Source: Mallotus nudiflorus
Lineage: Eukaryota > Streptophyta > Magnoliopsida > Malpighiales > Euphorbiaceae
DNA: 64,000 bases
Direction of reading: 5' to 3'
Assembly: GCA_947683625.1 (NCBI GenBank)
Contig: CANTUR010000620.1
Span: forward strand, 531,501-595,500
Shown: one piece after another, positions 46,294 through 57,096 of the stretch
Numbering within the stretch: the stretch's first letter is position 1
How the letters are laid out: every line of letters begins with the position of its first letter
The notes under the pieces: model-generated
What the model was told of the DNA's origin: nothing
What the model saw: only the letters and a program-made list of their open reading frames with translations
The model's database searches: none
Position numbers and translations under genes: made by a program

Positions 46294-49200
46294 TGTCACG
46301 ACCCAAAACAGGGGCCATGACCGGCGCTAGGGAACGGGAATTCTTTCGAATCCGAAACCCTTAGCAAGCCTAAAAAAATAAAATAAAACATGCAATAATA
46401 ATAATAACAATATCAAATGCAACGAAAATGAAAATCATAAATATCACAATAGTATTTTCACCAATTGGATTTAACTTAAATCTCATCTCATATATATAAA
46501 TCTTTTGAGACAAATCCAGTTCAAGTATAATACAATCTCACATAAATAAAATACATAAAATCCCACAATTAATTTACAACTACTGCAGTGTCTAGATTAT
46601 AAAAATAAGACTCAAGTAAGCAGTACAAAGAAGCCGGGGCAGAAGAAATCCGGCGTACAGGCCTGCTACTGAGGTCTGAAGATGTTAACTCTCCTGAAAA
46701 ATAGTCAACGGAGGGGAGTCAGACCTCACTGAGTGAATTACTATAATATATATACATACACACTAAATGAAAATGCATACAGTCAACAGTATATATATAA
46801 TATGTATATATACAGGCAAATACACACAGATGTAATAAAATCATTTTATATATATTTTACTGAAAATCATCGTTTATGAAGGATCAAATAGAACCCCATG
46901 ATATCGAAACCTCAATCAATGTTAGACAACACTCTAGCCATACATGCTCACTTAATCCAAATATATCCACTTAATCCATTTAGACAGTAGACTGGCCCCA
47001 AGACACTAAGTCAACCGAGCTCCAACAGTCTGACTGCCAGTGTGATTGGCCCCGAGACACATGGTCAACCGAGCTCCAGCAATCACACCCCCAAATCACA
47101 TCTCACACATCCAATAATCATAACCAATCAATATCCATAAATAGTTAGTAGTATAACCTATTTGTTATAAGCGCACCGGTACGTACTCGGTCTTAGTGTT
47201 GCCCACTAGGTAGCACGTTCTATTGATATCCTTCATTAATAAATATAAAACATTCATTCACAATAAATGATGCATGAAATTAAATAAAATAACAATATAA
47301 ACAATATATATACTGAAAATATATCAAAAGTAAACCAGGTATATTTCGAGTATATATACGTCAAATAAATCCAATTAAATCATAAATTAAGCTCGAAATA
47401 TATTTAAAAACATTTTAAATATAATTTATTCATAAAACATGCATATAATTTAATATATACCAAAAATAAACTTAAATACAAATCACGTTATTTATGCATA
47501 TTTAGTCAAAATGAAACATGTATTTCTAAAATCATGCATCCTAAAGCACATATATATAAAATAGTAACTCACCCTAGTGCGCTCCACGAGATGGGTCCGA
47601 CGGGCCTGGTCCACTAGCCCTCGGTCTCGGTGCAACTAAAAAAATAATAAATAACCGACATTAAAATAAACCTAACAGCAAATCCTAGAATTCGATCTAG
47701 AATATTAAACACAGAATTGAGATTAGAGTTCGACCGGATATCACGTTTTATGAGAATTCTATCAAAAATTCGGCAGAACCTCCCCTGTAAAATGGACATC
47801 TCTCTACTCAAAGAGTAGAGCCGACCCTGCAAAGGAACACACTTCGAAAAATAAGCTCAACACTCAACCACAACCCCTCGGTCGGACTCCAAACTACAAT
47901 TTACCGACCGGGGTCCACAAACACATAACAATTCAGGAAATACCAAAAATACCCTTATAACATTGAAATACATTTTATAGGTAGAAATTACATAATTAAC
48001 CTTTAAACACAATAAAAATCGATAAAAACTCATTTTATTAGAAAAACCGTATATTATATATATAATTGAAAATAATTCACGAAAAATAGTTTTAATTAGT
48101 TAAAAATACTAAATAATTTGTAGAAATCATTTTTATACATTAAATAATTATTAAAACCAATTAAATTACATTTTTAGCCAATTTTGTGTAAAATTATCAA
48201 AATACCCATATATATATAAATATACTAAAATTCATTCAAAAATTCACCAAAAATAGTATAATTATCCAAAATTAATTTTCTCAACATATTTATCAATAAT
48301 ATCAATAATTAAACTCAATTTACCAATTAATTTCAAATAAAAACACATTTAACCTAATTTTCCCAAAATTACATAAACTCAAATAATTCAAAATAAATAC
48401 TTAGAAATTCATAAAAATTCCAAATAAATTCCTATAATTCATTTCAACACCTAATTTAACCATAAAACAAAATTTCATAATTTAAATAATTAATTTCCGA
48501 AAATTAGAAAATAATATTAAAATATTCAAAAATACCCAAAAATCCAAACAATCTCCAAAAATTCCAAAAAAATTCAAAAATGTATATTAAGCTACTAGGA
48601 TCAACATTTGTGAAGGGATTTTTCATGAATCAAGCAATTCAAAGCTTAAAAAAAATCAAAAACCCTAATATGGCCAAAATGGAAAATTCGAAACCTAAGC
48701 AAATCAAGACCATTTAAGCTCAAACCAAAGCTATAATCACACTCACCGGAGCTCAAAGAGAAGAAATAGACTAGCGGTGTCAAAAATGGTGGCTGGAATC
48801 ATGGTCGACGGCTAGGAGAGGAAATTTCGGCCAAAATGGGAAAAATGGGTTCGCCGGCGCCGGGAAGGAGCTGCTGGCGGCGGAGAACGGCTGAGGATGA
48901 AGGTGGCAAGCTGAGAGGCACACCGACGGTAAGGGAATGGCATGACAGACAGTGGTTGGCGCTGAGGAAGTGGTCGAGCACGGGAAAGGAAGAAGGAAGG
49001 AGAAGAAGAGAAGAAAAGAAAAGAAAAAGAAAATAAAAATAAAAATAAAAATAAAAATAAAAATAAAAAAATATCTTTTAATAAAATATTTGAAAAAAAT
49101 CACATCCACACACTTAATATTTAATATTTTAAAATTTAATATTAATTAAAAATAATTAAATAACAATAAAATAAGTAATTAATTAGTAAAATATTAGGGT

Positions 49201-49514
49201 AATATATTAAACCCTAATTAAATAAATATTTACGTGCATAGGCTTTATTTAGTAATTTTAAAATACGTATGAGTTTATGCAAGTCCGAAAATATATTTAA
49301 TATAATTAATAATAAATTAGTTACGTGAAAATTTCCCCAAAAATGCAAGTCCCGGGAAAATTTTACGTAAAGCACTGTAAATAATACACAATAATTAAAA
49401 CAGATTTTAAATACTTATCAACCTCATAAAAAATATCGTAATATATATATATAAATTATTAACACTGTATATCCCGGTACAGTATTAAAATATTTAAAAA
49501 CACGGGATATTACA
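46294..49514 (-). repeat. 5' LTR of element D
   Basis: 3,221 bases, collinear with 38031-41274. Homopurine and AAAT-repeat tract at 48984-49072. The nested hairpin arms GAGGTCTGA/TCAGACCTC are at about 46671-46728. Confidence 0.93.
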
Positions 49515-50516
49515 ATATGATTTATGTTGCTACTTATTTCAAATTCATGCATCATTTATTTGTGAATGTATGTTTTATATTTAATAATGAAGGATATCAA
49601 TAGAACGTGCTACCTAGTGGGCAGCACTAGGACTGAGTACGTACCGGTACGCTTATAGCATTTAGGCTATATTACTAACCAGTTTGAGAATATTGATTGG
49701 AATTGATTTATCTGATGTGTGATGTGATTTGGGTGTGATTGCTGGAGCTCGGTTGACCTAGTGTCTCGGGGCCAATCACACTAACGGTCAGACTGCTAGA
49801 GCTCGGTTGACTTAGTGTCTCGGGGCCAGTCTACTGTCTAAATGGAACAAGTGAATATATTTGGAATAAGTGAGCCTGTATGGCTAGAGTGTTGTCTAAC
49901 ACTGTTTTTGAGGTTGTGATATTCTAGGGTTCTATGTGATCCTTCATAGATGATGATTTTTAGTGAAATATATATAAAATGATTTTATTGCATCTGTGTG
50001 TATTTGCTTGTATACATACATATTATATATATATTGTTGACTGTGTGCATTGACATTTAGTATGCATGTATATATATTATAGTAATTCACTCAGTGAGGT
50101 CTGACTCCCCTCTGTTGACTATTTTTCAAGAGAGTCATCTTCCTCAAACCTCAGTAGCAGGCCTATACGCCGGATTTCTTCAGCCCCGGCTTCTTTATGT
50201 AAATTTCTTATCTGAGTCTTGAGTTTTATTTTATAATCTAGACACTGCAGTAGTTGTAAATAAGATGTGGGATTACATGTATTATATTTGTATGAGTTAT
50301 GTATTTTGAGAATTTGAACTGAGACTTGTATCAAAGGATTTATCTATATATGAGATATGGATATTATTTTAATATTTATGATTTTTATTTCTATTGCATT
50401 AAGTGTTGTTATTATTATTATTGTATGTTTTATTTTATTTTAGGCTTGCTACGGGTTCTGGATTCGAAAGAATTCCCGTTCCCTAGTGCCGGTCATGGCC
50501 CCTGTTTTGGGTCGTG

Positions 50517-50519
<3 letters not shown>

Positions 50520-50571
<52 letters not shown>
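50520..50571. repeat. (AT)n microsatellite at the C/F junction
   Basis: About 50 bases of AT directly after the C LTR end, followed by TGCATGCATG. C appears to have inserted into this tract. Confidence 0.95.
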
Positions 50572-50574
<3 letters not shown>

Positions 50575-50758
50575 TGCATGAATATTATTAGGGTTTCTTG
50601 TGAATATTATTTTGAGACTTAGTGCTTTGAATAATTTATTTATATTATTCATGTTTATTACTTGAACGACATCATTTTATCAGTAGTAAACTTTGAGTAA
50701 TTTATTTTTTATATTACTATTTTATTAAGCGCATTTTGCATGGATATATTGTATTTAT

Positions 50759-50782
<24 letters not shown>
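50759..50782. repeat. (AC)n microsatellite in LTR F
   Basis: About 12 AC dinucleotides followed by a short AT run. Confidence 0.95.
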
Positions 50783-50795
<13 letters not shown>

Positions 50796-53700
50796 AAAGA
50801 AACATGTGGTTTATATTTAAGTTATACATTATTTTATTATTAAATAATGTTTATATACTATATTTTTTATGTATGTATAATATACATATTGAACCAAAAA
50901 CACAGCTCCTTTTTCCCTCTCGTTATCCCACACCCTACCCTCACTGTGCCTCTCGGTTTAGCACACCAAACCACCCCTCGTCGCTGCCAACCTCCTCCCC
51001 CTTCTTCCCTCTCCCTCCTCGATGTGGTCAGACTACCAGAAGCCCACCAGATCGCTTGAAATCACAGTGGCAGCATATGGAGCTCTTTGTCGTTGATCGC
51101 TTTTTCGACCACCATTTCATACACCGCTAGTCTCTATCGACTCCTTGAGCTCCGATGGTTCTTATTCCAAGCTACTTTTGGTCGGAAAATGTGTGGTGGT
51201 GAAGGTTCGAGTTCATTTTCTTTTCGGCCATTCTTGAGTTTTTGATTTTTTTTTTCAATAATTCTTGTTTGATTCAGACTTAGTTCCTTTATAAAAGTAG
51301 CTTTTAGTAGCTTGATCTTCATGGAAAAATTATTGTTTGAATTTTTGGAATTTATTTTAATTTTTGTGAATTTTTTATTATTTTATTATTTTCGGAAATT
51401 AATTAAATAAATTGTGAAATTGTGATTTTTAGTATTTTTGGTGGTTGAAATTAATTTTAGAATTTAATTTATAATTTTTTTGATTTTTGTGTAATTATTA
51501 TAATTTTATTTAGTTTATGTTATTTTGGAAATATAGGTTAAATATGTTTTTTGTTAAACTTAATTGGTTAATTGAGTATATTTGTTGAATTTATTAAATT
51601 ATACGTTGAGAAAATAATTTTTGAGCATTTATATTATTTATATTGAATTTTTGAGTATTTTTAGTATATTATGTGAATTTTTATATACTAAGGGTATTTT
51701 GGTAATTTGATAGTAATTTTTAGTTAAATATTATATTTAATTGGTTTTAAATATTATTTGAAGTATAGAAATGATTTCTATAAATTATTTTCTATTTATA
51801 ACTAATTAAAACTATTTTTCAAAAATTATTTTCAAAATATATATAATATACTATTTTTGTAAATAAATGGGTTTTTAGTAATTTTTAATATGTTTTTAAA
51901 CTAATTAAGTAATTTGGATTTATAAAATGAATTTTTATTAATATTTGTAAAATTATCGAGAAATATCGATTTTTAATAATATTATATTACTATTAGGGTT
52001 TTTAAGTAATTATCGGTAAAATAATTACTTTTAGTGTTTTAATATTTAAATTTCTATATTTTGGTATTTAAAAGGGTATTTTGGTATTTATTGGATTTTT
52101 AATATATTTTGTATATTTTATTGTGAATTGTGGACCTCAGTCGGTGAAATTTGCAGTTTGGGATTCCAACTGAGGGTTGTGAAAATATGTTGTGAAATCT
52201 ATTTTGAAGTGTATTTTTCTTGCAGGACCCGCTCTACTTTTTAAGTAGAGAGATATTCATTTTACAGAGGAGGTTCTGTCGAATTTTGGATAGAATTCTC
52301 ATAAAATGTGACATCGGGTCTGATTCATATTCTCTATTTGTGTTTAGAATCTTAGATCAAATCTTTAGAAGTTAAGTTAGAATTATATTGAGTTTCGTGT
52401 TGTTATTTTATTGTTAGTTGTGCCAAGACCGAGGCTTAGTGGACCAAGCCCGTCGGACCTGTCTTGTGGAGCGCACAATTGTGAGTTATTATAATATATA
52501 TTCATTACTTAGGTTGCATGTTTTAGAATCCTATGTTTTAAATATAAACTTTGCATAATTGCCTATTTGAATATTTAAGTATATTTTAGGCATACTTTTA
52601 GTATATTTCTGTTATATTATGAAATAAATGCATGTTTTCCTTTTCAATTAAATATAGCTCGTTTTTAAATATATTATTGGTTTAATTTAATATGTTTCAT
52701 AGTTTATTTGAGTTGATTATACGTATATATACCTGAAATATACTTAGTTTATTTTAGGTATATTTTCGGTATATATATGGTATATTTGTTTATTTTAAAT
52801 ATCATTATGCATTATTTATTTTCCTGAATGTATGTTTTAATATAAATGAAAGATATCAATAGAACATGCTTCCTAGTGGGTAGTACTAGGACCGAGTACG
52901 TATCGGTACGATAGTAGATTTTAGGTTAAATTACTAACCTATTTGTGGATTATGACTTGTTGATTCGATTTGATTGATGTGAGATGTGATTTGAGAGTGT
53001 AATTGTTGGAGCTCAGTTGACCAAGTGTCTCGAGGCCAATCACACTGATAGTCAAATTGCTGGAGCTCGGTTGACTTAGTGTCTCGGGGCCAGTCTACTA
53101 TCTAAATAGAATAAGTGAATTTATTTATAACTAAGTGAGCCTGTATGGCTAGAGTGTTGTCTATTATTATTTGAGATAGCGAAAATATAGGGTTCTATTT
53201 GGTCCTTTATAAACTGATGGTCTTCATTATAAAAATGATTCTCTTTGCATCTGTGTGTATTTGCCTGTATATATATTTATTGTATATACGTTTGAGTTTC
53301 TGCATTTGACATTTAGCTATGTGTGTATATATATTACAATAATTCACTTAGTGAGGTCTGACTCCCCTTTGTTGATATTTTTCATGAGAGTCTTCATCTT
53401 CAGACCTCAGCAGTAGACTTGTCTGCTGGATTTCTTCTGCTCTGGCCTTATTATGTAAATCACTTACTTGAGTTTATTTTATACTCTAGACATTGCAGTA
53501 GTGGTTGTATTCAAATATGTTGTGGGTTGCATTTGTAACTATAATTGTATGAAATTTTTAATTCAGAGTGTTACTATGAAGATTTGTACTTAAAGATTTT
53601 ATTTATGATATGAGATGTGACTTATGCTGTTAAAAGAAGTTGAGAAATTATTTATTTATTTGAGATTTAATTTTTGCTGAATAATATTTTATTTATTTTA

Positions 53701-53802
53701 TTTTATTTCATGATTTTATTTTAAGGCTTACTACGGGTTCCGAATTCGAAAGAATTCCTATTCCCTAGTGCCGGTCATGGCCCCCTGTTTTGGGTCGTGA
53801 CA

Positions 53803-54617
53803 CTCGAGGAGTGCATCCCTATGAGTTGTTATTCTATATATACATTACACTTAGGTTGCATGTTTTAGAAATACATGTTTTAAATGTATAATTATGCATA
53901 ATTATTTTTATTAAATGCTTGAGTATATTTTAGGTATATTTTTAGTATATTCTTGGTATATTTTAAAATAAATGCATGTTTTACTTTTGATTTATACCTA
54001 AATTATTTTTAAGTATATTGTTGGTTTATTTTAAGTATATTTTCATGATTTATTTGAATTTATTTTGCATATATATACTTGAAATATACATAGTTTATTT
54101 TAGACATATTTCTGGTATATATTTGGTTTATTTGATTATTATGAATGACATTAAGAATTATTTTTTTACTTGAATGTATGTTCTATTTTAAATGAAGGAT
54201 ATCGATAGAACGTGCTACCTAGTCGGCAGTACTAGGACCGTGTACGTACCGGTGCGATAGATTTAGGGTTGAATAAGAATCATTTATGGTATTATGATTT
54301 GATTGAAAATGATATGATTGATTTGATTGATGTGCGATGTGATTGATGGTGTGATTGCTGGAGCTCAGTAGACCAAGTGTCTCGGGCCAATCACACTGAC
54401 AGTTAGACTACTGGAGTTTGGTCGACTTAGTGTCTTAGAGTTAGTCTACTATCCATATTGATTAAGTGAACTTACCTGAAATTAAGTGAGCCAATATGGC
54501 TAGAGTGATTTATATTGTTAATTGAGGTTGCGATCATTTAGGGATCTATTTGATCCTTCAAAACTTAAATTTTTAGTATTATAAAATAAAGTGATTTTCA
54601 GCATCTGTGTGTACATG

Positions 54618-54672
<55 letters not shown>

Positions 54673-55153
54673 CATATGATTGTTTGCATTTGGCATATAG
54701 TAATGCGTGTATATATATTATAATAATTCACTCAATGGGGTCTGACTCACCTCAATTGATATTTTTATAAGAGAGTCTTCTTTTTCATACCTCAGTAGTA
54801 GGTCTATCCGCTGGATTTCTTCCGCCCCGACTTTATTATGTACATTATCCACTTAATTATTTTATATTGTACTTTAGAAAACTGCAATAGTTGTATTTGT
54901 ATCAGTAGTGAGTTTTAATTTATTTTGCTATATGACATTTTAATTTAGATGTTTTATCTGAATATTGTATTAATACATTTCATGATATGAAGGAGTTTTA
55001 TTTAATCATATTAAATTGAAATTTTAATTATAGTATATTTATTTTATTATATTTATTATATGTTTTTATTTTTTAAGGCTTGTTACGAGTTTCGGATTCG
55101 AAAGAATTCCCGTTCCCTAGCGCCGGTCATGGCCCCTAGTTTGGGTTATGACA
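53803..55153 (+). repeat. Tail of LTR E
   Basis: Starts CTCGAGGAGTGCA, equal to the CTCGAGGAGCGCA of LTR C at about 37726. It runs through the GATAGAACGTGCTACC island, the GGAGCTC repeats and an AT tract (54620-54667) to TTATGACA at 55153. It is the most diverged family I tail here. AAAAT follows, matching the left flank of E. Confidence 0.7.
54620..54667. repeat. (AT)n microsatellite in the LTR E tail
   Basis: About 46 bases of AT within the LTR, at a different place from the promoter-position tracts. Confidence 0.95.
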
Positions 55154-55158
55154 AAAAT

Positions 55159-57096
55159 AAAATAAAATCCTTATTCTTTATGAATATAAAAGGAGAAATT
55201 TTTTTTTTTAATGTTGTTACAATAGTTGAAGATATTTATTGCTTGGTTTAATAAGAATTGAAGATGTTTAGTTCATAATAATATTGAGCAAAGAAAAAAA
55301 TATTAAGAATAAAATAAAGACAATAACTTAAAAATAAAAAAATGTTGAGAAAAAAAGTTAAATATAGTACTATACAAATAGAAAAAAATATTTAGCAAAA
55401 AATTATTGAGAAAAAATGAAGACATTAGAAAAAAATGTTGAGCAAAAAAATTATAAAAATAGATGAAGACAATAAAAAAATATTGAGCAAAAACATATTG
55501 AGAAAAAATAAATGAAAATTGTATAAAACAAAAAAAATTGTTGAAAAAAAAACAAATAAAATGTTGAAAAAAGTATAAAGTAAAAAAAATTTGAAAAAAT
55601 CAGTAAAAAGGAAAAAAATGTTAGAAAAAAAAAAAAGATAACCCCAAAAATAAGGGTGATAAGTGGAGTGGACTATATTTGAAAGAAAACAGTCACAAAA
55701 ATAGTTTTGAAAGTTTTAAAAGTCATTTTTGGTTTTTGGTATATTTATGTAAAGAATCCAAAAAGTTTTAGTTACACAGCCATGTTCAAAATCTTGCTAC
55801 TCACTGTGTAATGTATATAATTTGGCATGGGCAATTGCACGACTATGTTGACAGTTATGTATGCAAGCATTAAGAGGCACATGATCGTGCTAAAAACCAT
55901 GTGGGGGCAATCATGCAGGGAAGAAAGGCAAGAAACAGGTAAGCACATGATCATGGCAGTGCTATAGACTGTATGAGGCACTATCAACATGCAAAATTAA
56001 GCACGGTTAAGCACATGGCCATGTCATGGACCTTGTGATACACTGTATGAACACCAAAAAGATTTGCTTACCTGGACATGACCTGAGATATGACCATGCC
56101 TATGGGCGTGCTCCTTATAAAAACTCAAATTCTGCTTTAATTTTTGCCCTTTTATGCCTGGTTGATGAACCAAAATAAATTCTAATGTTTTTAAATTTTT
56201 CATGAAAACTTCAAAAACCTATAAAAATAAATTCAAGCATAAAAAAAATATTAGAACTAAAAGAAAGTAAAAATAGTAAATTAAAAGTATACAAATAAAA
56301 ATAAATGAACTATAAATATGAATAAAATAAATTTAGGTTGCCTCCCAAGAGCACTAATTTAAAGTCAGCTTAACCCATTGAATATGTAGTATCACTAGTG
56401 CAACCGAATATGAGGAAATGATCTTATTAACATCTTCCTTTTCTTTCTTTTGTTAGGCTTTCTTATAGCTAGGTAGTAAAATGCGGACTCTATATGCCAA
56501 ATCTTTGGTTCTAAAATTACTTGAAGAATGTAAGGCTTTTCATACTAGTTCTCATACAGTCCAACACCTTTCATAGATTCCTCATATATGATTGTAATAG
56601 GCCCTGGAACATATGCATTGGCATTTATAGATGGCTCATCTTCATCCCATATAGCTTTGATGTTTACAAATTAATTCTTACACTTGGAGACTTCTTTAAT
56701 TTCCTCGGTGATAATCTCTTCTTGCTTATCGTGGCACAACTCAAAAGTGACTTCATCATCTTGAATCAAAGTGCTCTTATCATCCCATATACTTTTTTTT
56801 AGTAAAAAGTTAGAAGATAGAAATCAAGAAACGCACTAGAGCATCTCAACCAGGTTGACACCTTCTTAGCGTTTGCATCATGCTTCTAATCATAAAAAAT
56901 AAATTGAAATAAAAAACCAAAAGAGTCATACAAAGGACATCCAAATATGAAAATAGCAAAAGCTAACAAAACCTATAAGAGGATTGCCTACAGTAATCAT
57001 TATATATCAAAGAATCACAAAACAAAGGAGTAAAATTCCACCAAGTAGGCAAAGAGATTGAAACTCCATGTTTAGCTAGCATGTCAGCAAAAAAAT
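55159..57096 (-). mobile_element. Athila-like relic region (tentative), no gene
   Basis: About 1.9 kb outside the LTR nests. The first 500 bases are A-rich with repeated ATTGAGCAAAAA/ATGTTGAAAA units. From 55780 to 56120 there are many short CATGACCATG/GCACATGATCGTGC-like phrases. At 56336-56375 GGTTGCCTCCCAAGAGCAC matches, from memory, a phrase common in plant Athila-type Ty3 elements read in antisense. No LTR ends or target duplication could be found and no coding domain is visible, so the assignment is weak. Confidence 0.35.

Larger units (their letters stand above)
38031..49514 (-). mobile_element. Element D: full-length Tekay/Del-type chromovirus, minus strand
   Basis: An 11,484-base element inserted in the 3' LTR of C. 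The LTRs are 38031-41274 (its 3' LTR) and 46294-49514 (its 5' LTR). Perfect duplications ATATG lie at 38026-38030 and 49515-49519. The primer-binding site is 46278-46289 and the polypurine tract about 41277-41287, both on the minus strand. It is the same family as A. LTRs differ by small changes, for example a 4-base loss at about 46625 in the right LTR. Confidence 0.95.
35728..50519 (+). repeat. 3' LTR of element C, interrupted by element D
   Basis: TGTAATATTTC at 35728, just after an AAGGGGGGAAG tract, to GTGACA at 50519. Its own sequence is 35728-38030 and 49520-50519, 3,303 bases. The flank after it, ATATA (50520-50524), lies in an AT repeat; the matching left duplication was deleted with the 5' half of C. 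Hairpin CTCTACTC is at 37494-37512. Confidence 0.9.
50520..53802 (+). mobile_element. LTR F, 5' part missing, interrupted at its AT tract by C
   Basis: A family I LTR ending TGGGTCGTGACA at 53802. It lacks its first few hundred bases, which would lie left of C and were deleted. About 3.28 kb remain, from the AT tract (50520-50571) through an (AC)n run (50759-50782), the GC-richer block (50900-51170), the hairpin CTCTACTT/AAGTAGAG (52232-52250) and the GGAGCTC repeats (about 53006-53090). The next bases, CTCGA, are native LTR E sequence, so F inserted into E there; its left duplication is gone. Confidence 0.75.
15980..55153 (+). mobile_element. Outer LTR E, split by nested insertions and a deletion
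   Basis: The outermost unit of the right nest. It starts TGTAACGACC at 15980 and ends GGGTTATGACA at 55153. The flanks are AAAAT at 15975-15979 and 55154-55158, a perfect but AT-only duplication. Its own sequence is 15980-15991, 31405 to about 32660 (LTR head, about 1.27 kb) and 53808-55153 (LTR tail, about 1.35 kb). About 640 bases of the middle are missing by comparison with LTR A. Whether E was a solo LTR or a longer element before the deletion cannot be told. The alternative, two unrelated LTR fragments that happen to share AAAAT flanks, cannot be excluded. Confidence 0.65.

Noticed and set aside
50520..50524. ATATA after the LTR of C as a paired target duplication with the 15975 flank
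   Set aside because: The flank of 15980 is AAAAT, which matches the bases after 55153 instead. C's left flank is deleted.
56521..56802. 93-codon plus frame as a possible host gene
   Set aside because: No domain, AT-rich composition, and it lies in a region with Athila-like phrases.
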